Positions 1 to 8,120 of a stretch of DNA of 16,236 nt are shown in pieces. Under the pieces are notes generated by a model. The model searched no databases. It saw nothing but the letters and a program-made list of their open reading frames with translations, and was not told where the DNA came from. The stretch lies in NCBI RefSeq assembly GCF_030658505.1, contig NZ_JAUTXR010000083.1, positions 1-16,236 of the forward strand, given 5' to 3'. A program made the position numbers and the translations under genes. The stretch is from Stenotrophomonas raiganjensis (SeqCode) (GTDB lineage: Bacteria > Pseudomonadota > Gammaproteobacteria > Xanthomonadales > Xanthomonadaceae). Numbering within the stretch: the stretch's first letter is position 1; every line of letters starts with the position of its first letter.

Positions 1-89
1 TGGCGACGGGCAATGGCTTTGACCGATGTGGAGGTCTTGCAGGCCTCTTTGGCGACCTGCAGTTTGAAACGTGCGTCGTATCTGTTCAT
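1..89 (-). CDS. IS3-family transposase OrfA, N-terminal fragment (runs off the left edge)
   Basis: Reading the minus strand from 89, the frame begins MNRYDARFKLQVAKEA and continues through TSTSVKAIARR to the window edge, so about 29 codons are present. This matches the start of the small DNA-binding protein (orfA) of IS3-family elements, whose helix-turn-helix binds the IS ends and which is joined to orfB by programmed frameshifting. A GAGG Shine-Dalgarno lies just upstream of the ATG. The rest of orfA and all of orfB would lie to the left of the window. The family call rests on the N-terminal pattern and on an IS3-type end at 132; the exact IS name cannot be given. Confidence 0.75.
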   Translation of the reverse strand, partial: MNRYDARFKLQVAKEACKTSTSVKAIARR

Positions 90-132
90 GTATCCCTCGG
101 GGTTGGATCTGGCGTCCAACTCCCGGGGGTCA
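1..132 (-). mobile_element. IS3-family insertion sequence, 5' end (partial)
   Basis: The element is read on the minus strand and continues beyond the left edge. Its probable outer tip on that strand is TGACCCCCGGGAGTTGGAC, starting at 132 and about 40 bp upstream of orfA. The right-hand IS end in this window also starts with TG and carries TTGGAC at the same offset (bases 14-19), as expected for imperfect IS3-type terminal repeats. The tip assignment is an inference from that match and could be wrong by a few bases. Confidence 0.6.
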
Positions 133-230
133 CTTCAAGGACGGGTTCACGGCGTCCCCTGCGCAACCCACTCGCGCGGCCTCCGCCGATATCAGCGCCC
201 ACCAAGAGGGGCACCGCCGTTGGCCATTCC
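133..230. other. Intergenic spacer with one arm of a dispersed-repeat motif
   Basis: No gene is visible between the IS end and aidB. Bases 144-159 read GGTTCACGGCGTCCCC, and the exact reverse complement occurs at 15965-15980 next to the other IS end. From memory, GGGGACGCCGTGAACC followed by CGTCC recurs in Stenotrophomonas intergenic regions; this cannot be verified here. No convincing terminator for aidB is seen. Confidence 0.5.
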
Positions 231-1868
231 CTACGGCAGCGCGCGCGCCAGCATCGCCGTCAGCTCCAGCCCCGCCGGCAGCGTGCCGAACGCCAGCCCA
301 TGCTCCCCTTGCAGCCGGCTACGCACGAACGCCTCCGCCATCGGACTGCGCGCACGCAGCAACAGCGCCGCCTGCAGCAGCAGCGCAGTGCGCTCGCAGA
401 ACAGCCGCGCCTGTGATTCCTCCGGTGCCGGCGCCGCTGCCCAACGCTGCAATGCCGCTGCATAGCGCGCATCGCGGTCGGCCACCGCGGCCAACTCGCC
501 GCGCAATGCCGTCATCGCTTCCGGTTCACGTGCCAGCGCACGCAGGACGTCCAGGCACTGGATGTTGCCGCTGCCTTCCCAGATCGAATTCAACGGTGCC
601 TGCCGGTACAGCCGCGGCAGCATCGACTCCTCCACGTAGCCGGCGCCACCCAGGCATTCCTGCGCTTCGTTGACGAAGGCCGGCGCGCGCTTGCACAGCC
701 AGTACTTGCCCAGCGCCGTCCCCAGCCGTGCCAGCGCGGCTTCGCCGGCATCCTCACCGGCACGATCCACCGCCCGCGCGATGCGCATCGACAGCACCGT
801 GGCCGCTTCCGACTCCAGTGCCAGGTCGGCCAGCACATTGGCCATCAACGCATGCTCCACCAACAGCTTGCCGAAGGTGCGCCGATGCCGCGCATGATGC
901 AGCGCCTGCGCCAGCGCCATGCGCATCTGCGCTGCCGCACCCAGCATGCAGTCCAGGCGGGTCATCATCACCATGCCGATGATGGTGGCCACGCCGCGTC
1001 CCTCTTCACCCACGCGCCACGCCTGCGCGCCACAGAACTCCACTTCGCTGGAGGCATTGGCCCAGTCGCCCAGCTTGTCCTTCAGCCGCATCAGCCGGAA
1101 TGCATTGCGGTCACCATCGACCAAACGGCGCGGCATCAGCAGGCAGGTCAGCCCTCCCGGCGCCTGTGCGAGCACCAGGAAGCCATCGCACATCGGCGCA
1201 GAGAAGAACCACTTGTGGCCGACCAGGCGATAGCGCTCGCCGTCGATCGGTTCGGCGCGCGTGCTGTTGGCGCGCACATCCGAGCCGCCCTGCTTCTCGG
1301 TCATGCCCATGCCCAGCGTGATACCGGCCTTGTCCGCCACCGGCACGTCGCGTGGGTCGTAGACCGGTGCGGCGGCCTTGCGTGCCCATTCGGCAAGATG
1401 CGGCTGCGCGTGCAACACCGCTACTGCTGCGTGGGTCATCGTCAACGGGCAACTGGTGCCGGCCTCGGCCTGGTGATGCAGGTAGCTGAGCGCCGCACGC
1501 GCCACGTGTGCGCCGGGCTGCGGTTCGTGCCAGGAAAGGCCCGCCACGCCATGCTGCTTCGCCGTGCCCATCAGCTGGTGATAGGCCGGATGGAACTCCA
1601 CCGTATCGATGCGATGGCCCTGCGCATCATGCGTGCGCAGGCGCGGCCGATCGCGGTTGGCTTCAAAGCCGATCCGATACAGCTCGTCACCCGCCAGCGC
1701 GCCATACACCGCCAGCCGCGGCGCGAAGCTGCCAGTGCCCTCGCGCTGCACCGCCTCGACCAGCGCCACGTCGTCGGTCCACAGTTGGCGACCGGCGAAG
1801 GGCGGCGGCTGGTTCAGCACCACATGGGTTTCAAAGGGCGCGTTGCTGCTGAAACTGGGTCCACTCAT
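231..1868 (-). CDS. aidB: AidB-type acyl-CoA dehydrogenase-fold flavoprotein
   Basis: This is a 545-residue flavoprotein of the acyl-CoA dehydrogenase fold, close in length to E. coli AidB (about 541). AidB belongs to the adaptive response to DNA alkylation. It binds FAD and double-stranded DNA, and is thought to protect DNA or to destroy alkylating agents. Family signatures are MGMTEKQGGSD (residues 187-197), RLVGHKWFFSAP (214-225), RLKDKLGDWANASSEVEF (261-278) and SIWEGSGNIQCLDVLR (428-443). An N-terminal HVVLNQPPPF also matches AidB, and a basic DNA-binding C-terminal domain follows. I chose the ATG at 1868 because AGGA lies about 8 bases upstream and the AidB match begins shortly after it; in-frame starts at 1877 and 1958 lack this spacing. 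The gene is divergent from the DNA-repair operon at 1982, which suits a shared repair role. A general isovaleryl-CoA dehydrogenase is less likely. Confidence 0.93.
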   Translation of the reverse strand: MSGPSFSSNAPFETHVVLNQPPPFAGRQLWTDDVALVEAVQREGTGSFAPRLAVYGALAGDELYRIGFEANRDRPRLRTHDAQGHRIDTVEFHPAYHQLMGTAKQHGVAGLSWHEPQPGAHVARAALSYLHHQAEAGTSCPLTMTHAAVAVLHAQPHLAEWARKAAAPVYDPRDVPVADKAGITLGMGMTEKQGGSDVRANSTRAEPIDGERYRLVGHKWFFSAPMCDGFLVLAQAPGGLTCLLMPRRLVDGDRNAFRLMRLKDKLGDWANASSEVEFCGAQAWRVGEEGRGVATIIGMVMMTRLDCMLGAAAQMRMALAQALHHARHRRTFGKLLVEHALMANVLADLALESEAATVLSMRIARAVDRAGEDAGEAALARLGTALGKYWLCKRAPAFVNEAQECLGGAGYVEESMLPRLYRQAPLNSIWEGSGNIQCLDVLRALAREPEAMTALRGELAAVADRDARYAAALQRWAAAPAPEESQARLFCERTALLLQAALLLRARSPMAEAFVRSRLQGEHGLAFGTLPAGLELTAMLARALP

Positions 1869-1903
1869 CCGATCCATCCTGGCGGCAAGAGGTGTGCGGT
1901 CCG

Positions 1904-1909
1904 ATTGTG
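1904..1909 (-). promoter_or_regulatory. Possible -10 element of aidB
   Basis: The minus strand reads CACAAT about 35 bases upstream of the aidB ATG, inside the 113-bp divergent region shared with the exonuclease operon. No good -35 hexamer lies 16-18 bases further upstream, and I saw no LexA-like palindrome there. The call is weak and rests on similar ACAAT hexamers before other minus-strand genes here. Confidence 0.25.
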
Positions 1910-1981
1910 CCGCATCAGCCGCCAAGCCCGCGTTCAGGCCGGTTCTCACCTTGTGCACGAACGGCAGGCCACAGTGATCGC

Positions 1982-2980
1982 ATGGCAGTCAACGACGATC
2001 TGGTGGTGCTGCGCCCGGAAGGGCTGTACTGCGCTGCCGGTGATTTCCACATCGATCCCTGGCGGCCGGTGCCGCGTGCGGTCATCACCCACGGTCACGG
2101 CGACCACGCCCGTCCGGGCATGGGGAAGTACCACTGCAGCGAAGGCAGCCTGCCGATCCTGCGCTGGCGCTTGGGCGATGTGCCGGTGCAGGCGCATGCC
2201 GAGGGCGTACCGTTCCGCCTGGGCCAGGTGCAGGTATCGCTGCATCCAGCCGGCCATGTGCTGGGGTCTTCGCAGGTGCGCATCGACGACGGGCGGCAGG
2301 TCTGGGTGGCGTCCGGCGACTACAAGCGCCAGCGTGATCCAACCTGTGCGCCATTCGAAGTGGTGCCCTGCGATACCTTCATCACCGAGGCCACCTTCGC
2401 CTTGCCGATCTATCGCTGGCCGGACACTGCTGCAGTCGCTGCAGAGATCGTGGCGTGGCGCCGCGAATGCGGACAGCGCGGGGAGGCGGCCATCCTGCTG
2501 TGCTATGCACTGGGCAAGGCGCAACGGGTGCTGGCCGAACTGCAGCCATTGGACGATCGCCCCGCCTGGCTGCATGGCGCCATCGCCAATGGCGTGGCGG
2601 TGTACCGGCAGGCCGGCGTACCGATGCTGGAGACGCTCACTGTGGCCGAGCAGGGCCGCCAGCCTGATGCCGCCGGGCAGTTGATCCTCGCGCCGCCATC
2701 GGCTGCGGGCACGCCCTGGATGCGCCGCTTCGGCCGCCATCAGTTGGGCTTCGCGTCCGGCTGGATGCAGCTGCGCGGCAATCGGCGGCGGCGCAATGTC
2801 GACCGTGGCTTCGTCATTTCCGACCACGCCGACTGGCCCGCACTGCTGCAGACCATCGAACAGACCGGCGCACGGCGGGTGATCGCCACCCACGGCAATA
2901 CCGACGCACTGATACCGTTCCTGCGCGAGCGCGGTATTGCGGCTGAGGCCTTCCGTACCGACTTCGGGAGCGAGGAATGA
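1982..2980 (+). CDS. Ligase-associated DNA exonuclease (metallo-beta-lactamase / beta-CASP fold)
   Basis: A 332-residue protein of the family annotated as DNA ligase-associated exonuclease, related to mRNA 3'-end processing factors. It is the nuclease partner of the Lhr-Core/ligase repair cluster. The metal-binding signature THGHGDHA is at residues 36-43 (H37, H39, D41, H42). Further metallo-beta-lactamase positions are H91 (PAGHVLG) and D113 (SGDYKR), with later histidines in SDHADW (280-285) and THGNTD (303-308). The ATG at 1982 gives MAVNDDLVVL, the usual N-terminus just before the fold; a longer in-frame reading from 1892 would extend towards the divergent aidB start and has no conserved content. 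The ribosome site is weak. It is the first gene of the operon, and its TGA overlaps the ligase ATG as ATGA. Substrate details are inferred from the family. Confidence 0.88.
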   Translation: MAVNDDLVVLRPEGLYCAAGDFHIDPWRPVPRAVITHGHGDHARPGMGKYHCSEGSLPILRWRLGDVPVQAHAEGVPFRLGQVQVSLHPAGHVLGSSQVRIDDGRQVWVASGDYKRQRDPTCAPFEVVPCDTFITEATFALPIYRWPDTAAVAAEIVAWRRECGQRGEAAILLCYALGKAQRVLAELQPLDDRPAWLHGAIANGVAVYRQAGVPMLETLTVAEQGRQPDAAGQLILAPPSAAGTPWMRRFGRHQLGFASGWMQLRGNRRRRNVDRGFVISDHADWPALLQTIEQTGARRVIATHGNTDALIPFLRERGIAAEAFRTDFGSEE

Positions 2981-4584
2981 AGGCCTTCGCCGCGCTCTAC
3001 CAGCGCCTGGACCGCAGCACCGCCACGCTGGACAAGCGCGCAGCGCTGGTCGACTACTTCCGCCAAGCAGCCGCGCATGATGCAGCGTGGGCGCTATACC
3101 TCCTCAGCGGTGGCAAGGTGGGCGGCGCACGCCGCAAGATCGCCGCCAGTGGCGAACTGCGCACCTGGATCGCCGAGCAATCAGGGTTGCCACCGTGGCT
3201 GGTGGAAGACAGCTATGCGCAGGTCGGTGACCTCGCCGAAACACTGACCCTGCTACTGGACGACCCACCGCAACCGTCGCCTGACCGCCCCTTGGCCGAA
3301 TGGATCGAACAGCACCTGCTGGCGGTGGCCAACCAACCCGAGGCGATACGCCATGCTGCGGTAGTCGCCGGTTGGCAACAGCTTTGCAGCAGCGAACGCC
3401 TGGTATTCAACAAGCTGCTGACCGGCGCCCTGCGCGTAGGTGTCTCGCAGCGACTGGTGCAGCAGGCACTGGCCGAGTGGTCTGGCCTGGACATCGCACG
3501 CATCGCCCAGCGCATGCTCGGCGAGTGGGTGCCCTCGCCCGGGCTGCTGGCCCAGCTGTTGTCACCGGATGAGTTGCCACTGGACCGGCAGCAACCCTAC
3601 CCGTTCTTCCTGGCATCGCCGTTGGAGAGCGAACCGGCAGAGCGCCTTGGCTCGTTGGACGACTGGCTGCTGGAATGGAAGTGGGACGGCATCCGCCTGC
3701 AGCTGCTGCGGCGGCGCGGCGAGGTTGCCCTGTGGTCACGCGGCGAAGAGCGGCTGGATGGCCGCTTCCCCGAAATCGAGCAGGCGGCGATGGCGCTTCC
3801 CGATGGCTGCGTGCTGGACGGCGAGCTGCTTGCCTGGGACGAAGCCACGGACCTGCCACGTGCCTTCACTGCGCTGCAGACGCGCATCCAGCGCCGCAAG
3901 CCCGGTGCGGCAACCTTGCGCAACACACCCGTGCGTGTGCTCGCCTACGATCTGCTGGAGCACGACGGCGAGGATCTGCGCGGGCTGCCGCTGCAGCGGC
4001 GGCGTGCACAGCTGGCCAGGATCATCGGCGCCCTGGGCGACACGCGCATCCAGCTTTCACCCGACGTCTCCGCTGATGATTGGCTGCAGGCCGGCGCTCT
4101 GCGTGACACTGCGCGCGAGCGGGGCGTGGAAGGGCTGATGCTGAAACGCCGGGCGTCCACCTACCAGTCGGGACGCCGCCGCGGTGACTGGTGGAAATGG
4201 AAGGTCGATCCACTCACCATCGATGCCGTGCTGCTGTATGCGCAGGCCGGCCACGGGCGGCGCAGCACGCTGTATACCGACTACACCTTCGGGGTGTGGA
4301 ACGGCGATGCACTGGTGCCGGTGGCCAAGGCCTATTCGGGCCTGGACGACAAGGAGATTCTCGCGCTTGATCGCTGGATCCGCGCCAACACCCGCGAACG
4401 CTTCGGCCCAGTGCGCAGCGTGCGGGCCGAACAGGTGTTCGAGTTGGGCTTCGAGGCCGTCAATCGCAGCAGCCGGCACAAGTCCGGTATCGCCGTACGC
4501 TTTCCACGCATCCTGCGCTGGCGCCACGACAAGCCGGCCAGCGAGGCCGATCAGCTGGCTTCCCTGCAGGCGCTGGCACGATGA
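2977..4584 (+). CDS. ATP-dependent DNA ligase (repair-cluster type)
   Basis: A 535-residue ATP-dependent DNA ligase that seals nicks through an enzyme-adenylate intermediate. It would act in repair, beside the NAD-dependent replicative ligase that must exist elsewhere. An N-terminal DNA-binding domain (about 1-210) contains VFNKLLTGALRVGVSQ (143-158). Catalytic motifs follow in order: motif I EWKWDGIR with adenylated K235, motif Ia SRGEERLDGRFPE (254-266), motif III VLDGELLAWD (279-288), motif IV EGLMLKR (385-391) and motif V WWKWK (405-409). A C-terminal OB fold follows. The start overlaps the exonuclease stop by 4 bp (ATGA) with GGGAGCGAGGA upstream, so translation is probably coupled. Its own TGA overlaps the helicase ATG. 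The absence of polymerase or phosphoesterase domains separates it from the LigD end-joining enzyme. Confidence 0.95.
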   Translation: MKAFAALYQRLDRSTATLDKRAALVDYFRQAAAHDAAWALYLLSGGKVGGARRKIAASGELRTWIAEQSGLPPWLVEDSYAQVGDLAETLTLLLDDPPQPSPDRPLAEWIEQHLLAVANQPEAIRHAAVVAGWQQLCSSERLVFNKLLTGALRVGVSQRLVQQALAEWSGLDIARIAQRMLGEWVPSPGLLAQLLSPDELPLDRQQPYPFFLASPLESEPAERLGSLDDWLLEWKWDGIRLQLLRRRGEVALWSRGEERLDGRFPEIEQAAMALPDGCVLDGELLAWDEATDLPRAFTALQTRIQRRKPGAATLRNTPVRVLAYDLLEHDGEDLRGLPLQRRRAQLARIIGALGDTRIQLSPDVSADDWLQAGALRDTARERGVEGLMLKRRASTYQSGRRRGDWWKWKVDPLTIDAVLLYAQAGHGRRSTLYTDYTFGVWNGDALVPVAKAYSGLDDKEILALDRWIRANTRERFGPVRSVRAEQVFELGFEAVNRSSRHKSGIAVRFPRILRWRHDKPASEADQLASLQALAR

Positions 4585-7040
4585 TGCGCCGCCAGGCGCT
4601 GCGTCGGCTGGAAGACTGGTTCGCGGCCAGAGGCTGGCATTCCCTGCCGTTCCAGCGCGCGATGTGGCGGCACTATCTGGCCGGAGAATCCGGATTGCTG
4701 CACACGCCTACGGGTAGTGGCAAGACGCTGGCGATGTTCGGTGGACCGCTGCTGCAGGCCATGATCGATCCACCGCCGGCACCACGCCGCGCCAGTGCGG
4801 TACGGCCGCTGCAGGTACTGTGGGTGACACCATTGCGCGCACTCGCCAGCGATACCGCGCGCGCGCTGCAGGCCGTGGTCGACGGCCTGGGACTGGGATG
4901 GCGGGTGGGCCTGCGCAGTGGCGACGCCAGCAACCGCGAGCGGCGACAGGCACGCGAAGGCCGCATCGACGTGCTGGTGACCACGCCGGAATCACTGGCG
5001 CTGCTGCTGAGCTATCCCGACACCTTGCCGCGCATGCGCCAGCTGCGCTGCGTGGTGGTGGACGAATGGCACGAACTGCTGGGCAACAAGCGCGGCGTAC
5101 TGCTGCAGCTGAACCTTGCCGTGCTGCGCGACATTGCCCCTGCGCTGCAGCTGTGGGGACTGTCGGCCACGCTGGGCAACCTGGATGAAGCACGCAACGT
5201 ACTGCTTCCCGGTCAACCGCATGCACCAATCGTGCAGGGTGTACGACCGCGCGCGGTCAGCGTGCGCAGCCTGCTGCCCGCCTCCGGCGAACGTTTCCCC
5301 TGGGCTGGACACCTGGGCCTGGCCCAGCTGCCGCGCGTGCTCGACGCGCTCATGGCTGTGCGCAGCAGCCTGCTGTTCACCAACACGCGCGCGCAGGCCG
5401 AGTTGTGGCACCAGGCATTGGCGGCGGTCTGGCCGGAAGACCCCGCAACGCTGGCGCTGCACCACGGCTCGCTGGATCCGGTGCTGCGCCAGCAGGTGGA
5501 GGACGGCCTGCGTGGTGGTGCGCTGCGCTGCGTCGTTGCCACCTCCAGCCTCGACCTCGGCGTGGATTTCCCTGAGGTTGAACAAGTGCTGCAACTGGGC
5601 AGCCCCAAGGGCGTGGCGCGCCTGCGCCAGCGCGCAGGGCGTGCGCGTCACCGCCCCGGCGCCAGTGGCGCCATCCTGTGCGTACCCAGCCATGCACTGG
5701 AACTGGCCGAGTACGCCGCCGTGCGCCGCGCGCTCAAGGAGGGGGTGGTCGAAGCGCGCAGGCCGCCGACCCTGTCACTGGACGTGCTGGCACAGCACGC
5801 GGTCAGCCGCGCGCTGGCTGGCGGCTTCGACAGCGACGTGCTGCTGGCGCAGGTGCGACGCACTCATGCCTTCGCTACGCTCAGTGATCATCAGTGGCAG
5901 GCAGTGCTGGAATTCATCGTGCAGGGCGGCCGGGCGCTTGCGCAATACCCGGATTTCCACAAGGTCGTGCGCGATGCCGATGGATGCTACCGCATGCACG
6001 ACCGCCGCCAGGCGCTGCGGCACCGCCTGTCGATCGGCACCATCAGCAGCGACGGCAGTGTGCGCGTGCAGTTCCTGCGCGGTGGCGGCCTCGGCGCGGT
6101 GGAGGAACAGTTCGCCAGCCGCCTGCGCCGCGGTGATCGCTTCCAGTTCGCCGGACGCCTGCTGGAACTGGTGCAACTGCGTGACATGACGGCCTTCGTG
6201 CGGCTGGCACGCGGGCACGGAGACGGTGTCGTGCCGCGCTGGCAGGGCGGCCAGCTGCCATTGTCGATGGCGCTTGGCCGCGAGCTGGAAGCGGTCCTAT
6301 CAGGTGCCGATGACAGTGCTGAGTCGCGCTGGCTCGCACCGCTGCTGGCCCTGCAGGCGAAGCTGTCAGCGCAACCAGCTGCCGACCATCTGCTGGTGGA
6401 GGATGTGCGCCGCCGCGAGGGCCAGTTCCTGTTCGTCTACCCCTTTGCAGGCCGCCACGTGCATGAAGCACTGGCAGCGCTGTTGGCACTGCGTTGTACC
6501 CGTCTGCAGCGCAACAGCATCGGCTATGCCGTGAACGACCACGGCCTGGTACTGGCACCGGCGCAGGCCATCGAACTCGATGCATCGCAATGGCGGGCAC
6601 TGTTCGACGGCGAAGACCTGCTGCACGACCTGCGTGCGGCAGTAAACCTGGGCGAGCTGGTGCGGCGCCAGTTCCGTGGCATCGCGCGCGTGGCGGGCCT
6701 GCTGGTGCCCAGCCTACCCGGTGGCATGCCGCGTTCGCTGCGCCAGCTGCAGGCCTCGGCCGGCCTGCTGTACGACGTGCTGCGTGAACACGATCCCGGG
6801 CATCTGCTGCTCGCGCTGGCCGAACGCGAAGTACTGCACGACAGCCTGGACCTGCCTGGCCTGCAGCAGGTGCTGGCACGCGTCCACTCGCAGTCCCTCT
6901 CGGTGCAGCGCCCTGCATCACTTTCGCCACTGGGCTTTCCACTGTGGGCCGAACGCCTGCGCGGCCAGTTCAGCAACGAAGACTGGCGTACACGCGTACA
7001 ACGCGCGGCGCAGCAGCTGGAGCGCCGCCATGGCCGATGA
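4581..7040 (+). CDS. lhr: Lhr-Core DEXH-box DNA helicase, ligase-associated
   Basis: An 819-residue superfamily-2 helicase matching the Lhr-Core length of roughly 800, and lacking the long C-terminal extension of full-length Lhr. Lhr enzymes translocate 3' to 5' on single-stranded DNA using ATP. Motifs in order are Walker A TPTGSGKT (42-49), Ia VTPLRALASD (82-91), TTPESL (134-139), motif II DEWH (161-164), motif III SATLGN (195-200), motif IV LLFTNTRAQAE (264-274), motif V ATSSLDLGVDF (320-330) and motif VI QRAGRARHRPG (350-360). The remaining half is the winged-helix and Lhr-specific domain. Two adjacent ATGs (4581, 4584) could start it; the first overlaps the ligase TGA. The end overlaps pdeM by 11 bp. 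Together with the exonuclease, ligase and PdeM it forms the conserved repair cluster described in Pseudomonas putida. Confidence 0.94.
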   Translation: MMRRQALRRLEDWFAARGWHSLPFQRAMWRHYLAGESGLLHTPTGSGKTLAMFGGPLLQAMIDPPPAPRRASAVRPLQVLWVTPLRALASDTARALQAVVDGLGLGWRVGLRSGDASNRERRQAREGRIDVLVTTPESLALLLSYPDTLPRMRQLRCVVVDEWHELLGNKRGVLLQLNLAVLRDIAPALQLWGLSATLGNLDEARNVLLPGQPHAPIVQGVRPRAVSVRSLLPASGERFPWAGHLGLAQLPRVLDALMAVRSSLLFTNTRAQAELWHQALAAVWPEDPATLALHHGSLDPVLRQQVEDGLRGGALRCVVATSSLDLGVDFPEVEQVLQLGSPKGVARLRQRAGRARHRPGASGAILCVPSHALELAEYAAVRRALKEGVVEARRPPTLSLDVLAQHAVSRALAGGFDSDVLLAQVRRTHAFATLSDHQWQAVLEFIVQGGRALAQYPDFHKVVRDADGCYRMHDRRQALRHRLSIGTISSDGSVRVQFLRGGGLGAVEEQFASRLRRGDRFQFAGRLLELVQLRDMTAFVRLARGHGDGVVPRWQGGQLPLSMALGRELEAVLSGADDSAESRWLAPLLALQAKLSAQPAADHLLVEDVRRREGQFLFVYPFAGRHVHEALAALLALRCTRLQRNSIGYAVNDHGLVLAPAQAIELDASQWRALFDGEDLLHDLRAAVNLGELVRRQFRGIARVAGLLVPSLPGGMPRSLRQLQASAGLLYDVLREHDPGHLLLALAEREVLHDSLDLPGLQQVLARVHSQSLSVQRPASLSPLGFPLWAERLRGQFSNEDWRTRVQRAAQQLERRHGR

Positions 7041-7671
7041 ACTGCCGCTGCTGCGCGCAGGCGAATCGCTGATTCTGCTTGGCGCGCGTGCACTTTACTG
7101 GCCCGCGCGGCAGGCGTTGTTGATCGCCGACCTGCACCTGGGCAAAGCCGATGTATTCCGCCGCGCCGGCATCGCGCTGCCCGCAGGCGGCACCGGCGAA
7201 GACCTGCACCGCCTGCAGGGTCTGCTGGACAGGCATGCCTGCCGCGAGCTGTGGATCCTGGGCGACATCCTGCATGGGCCGGCGCATCGCGCCGCGTGGT
7301 ACCAGCAGTGGCTGGGATGGCGCGAACGCAACGCATCGCTGGACGTACACGTCATTCGCGGCAACCACGACCGGCAGCTGCCGCATGCACAGCTGCAGGT
7401 TCAGATCCACGATGACGTGCAGCTGCCACCGTTCCTGCTTCGCCATGAGCCGGCGCCCGATGCAGCGTTGCACGTGATCGCAGGACATCTGCATCCGCAG
7501 ATCGCTCTGGCGCCCTTGCGAAGGCGCTTCCCCGCATTCTGGTTGCGTGACCGGACGACGATCCTGCCGGCCTTCTCCGCATTCACTGCCGGAATCGTGC
7601 CTGTGCCCGCTCGCGGCGAACAGATGATCGCCTGCGTGGAAAGCGGCCTGGTGGAACTGCCGGTCGCCTGA
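7030..7671 (+). CDS. pdeM: Ligase-associated DNA damage response phosphoesterase/endonuclease PdeM
   Basis: A 213-residue metallophosphoesterase, the fourth member of the repair cluster. The P. putida relative is a manganese-dependent nuclease. Signature metal ligands are all present: IADLHLG (D34, H36), ILGDILHG (D79, H82), RGNHD (110-114), RHEP (H139) and AGHLHPQ (151-157). The ATG at 7030 lies inside the end of lhr with an 11-bp overlap and opens directly into MADELPLLRAGESLILL, typical of the family. Longer in-frame readings further upstream lie wholly inside lhr and are not credible. It ends 1 bp before the convergent small gene at 7673, with no clear terminator. Confidence 0.92.
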   Translation: MADELPLLRAGESLILLGARALYWPARQALLIADLHLGKADVFRRAGIALPAGGTGEDLHRLQGLLDRHACRELWILGDILHGPAHRAAWYQQWLGWRERNASLDVHVIRGNHDRQLPHAQLQVQIHDDVQLPPFLLRHEPAPDAALHVIAGHLHPQIALAPLRRRFPAFWLRDRTTILPAFSAFTAGIVPVPARGEQMIACVESGLVELPVA

Positions 7672-7672
7672 C

Positions 7673-7939
7673 TCAGGCCGGGCGGATGTCCAGCTGAGGC
7701 ATCAGCTGGAAATCGGGCGTATCCTCGCGCCGGTGCGGCAGGGACTGGACCGTCGCCAGCATCTCCTGCGCGCAGGTGCGGATGCGTGCGTGGTGTTCCG
7801 GTGACGCATGGCTGATCAGGCTGCCAACGTGGAACTCGAACACGTCTTCCAGTACGTCGGGCTGGTCCTCGTGCAGCATCTGCAGCAGACCGCGCAGCTT
7901 GCAGATCTCCGATTCCAGCTCCTCGACCGCGAACAACAT
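7673..7939 (-). CDS. Small hypothetical protein (88 residues)
   Basis: I do not recognise this protein. The ATG at 7939 is supported by a strong GGAGGA Shine-Dalgarno 6 bases upstream, and gives an acidic, soluble, apparently helical protein starting MLFAVEELESEICKLRGLLQ. It has a leucine/glutamate-rich N-terminal helix, a middle with EFHVGSLISHASPEHHAR and a proline-rich tail. No signal peptide, membrane segment or catalytic motif is visible. An in-frame upstream extension to 8095 is cysteine- and glycine-rich and looks like non-coding sequence. The gene faces pdeM tail to tail, with 1 bp between the two stop codons. Coding status is supported by the ribosome site and by a composition unlike a shadow frame, but its function is unknown. 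Confidence 0.7.
   Translation of the reverse strand: MLFAVEELESEICKLRGLLQMLHEDQPDVLEDVFEFHVGSLISHASPEHHARIRTCAQEMLATVQSLPHRREDTPDFQLMPQLDIRPA
7689..7710. repeat. 9-bp inverted repeat near the convergent gene ends
   Basis: TCCAGCTGA and TCAGCTGGA flank a 4-base GGCA loop. It lies in the last codons of the 88-residue gene and about 18 bp after the pdeM stop, so it could fold in transcripts of either strand. No T tract follows, so a rho-independent terminator is doubtful; it may be a coding coincidence. Confidence 0.35.
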
Positions 7940-8120
7940 GGCGTCCTCCTCTTCAACAACAGGCGGCACATCCGGGCCGCAGCAGGCGGCGACGGCAGGG
8001 CCACCCGGGCCACGCGCGATGTTGATCACGGAAAGGAAAACGGGCGACGCGGCTGTCGCGTGCTCCCCTCTTGTCGCACACCTGCAGTGAGGCATCCGTT
8101 AATTCATGTGACGCCGGCCT

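Noticed and set aside
852..2684. Long plus-strand open frame (610 codons) opposite aidB and across the exonuclease
   Set aside because: It is antisense to clear AidB motifs and out of frame with the exonuclease. The arginine/histidine/alanine-rich product has no domain; high-GC codon bias produces such shadow frames.
7689..7710. Bidirectional terminator between pdeM and the orphan gene
   Set aside because: The stem is perfect but there is no T tract on either strand, and it lies within codons of the small gene.
7940..8095. 52-residue extension of the small orphan protein
   Set aside because: Composition changes to Gly/Cys/Pro-rich sequence, and a strong GGAGGA site directly precedes the ATG at 7939.
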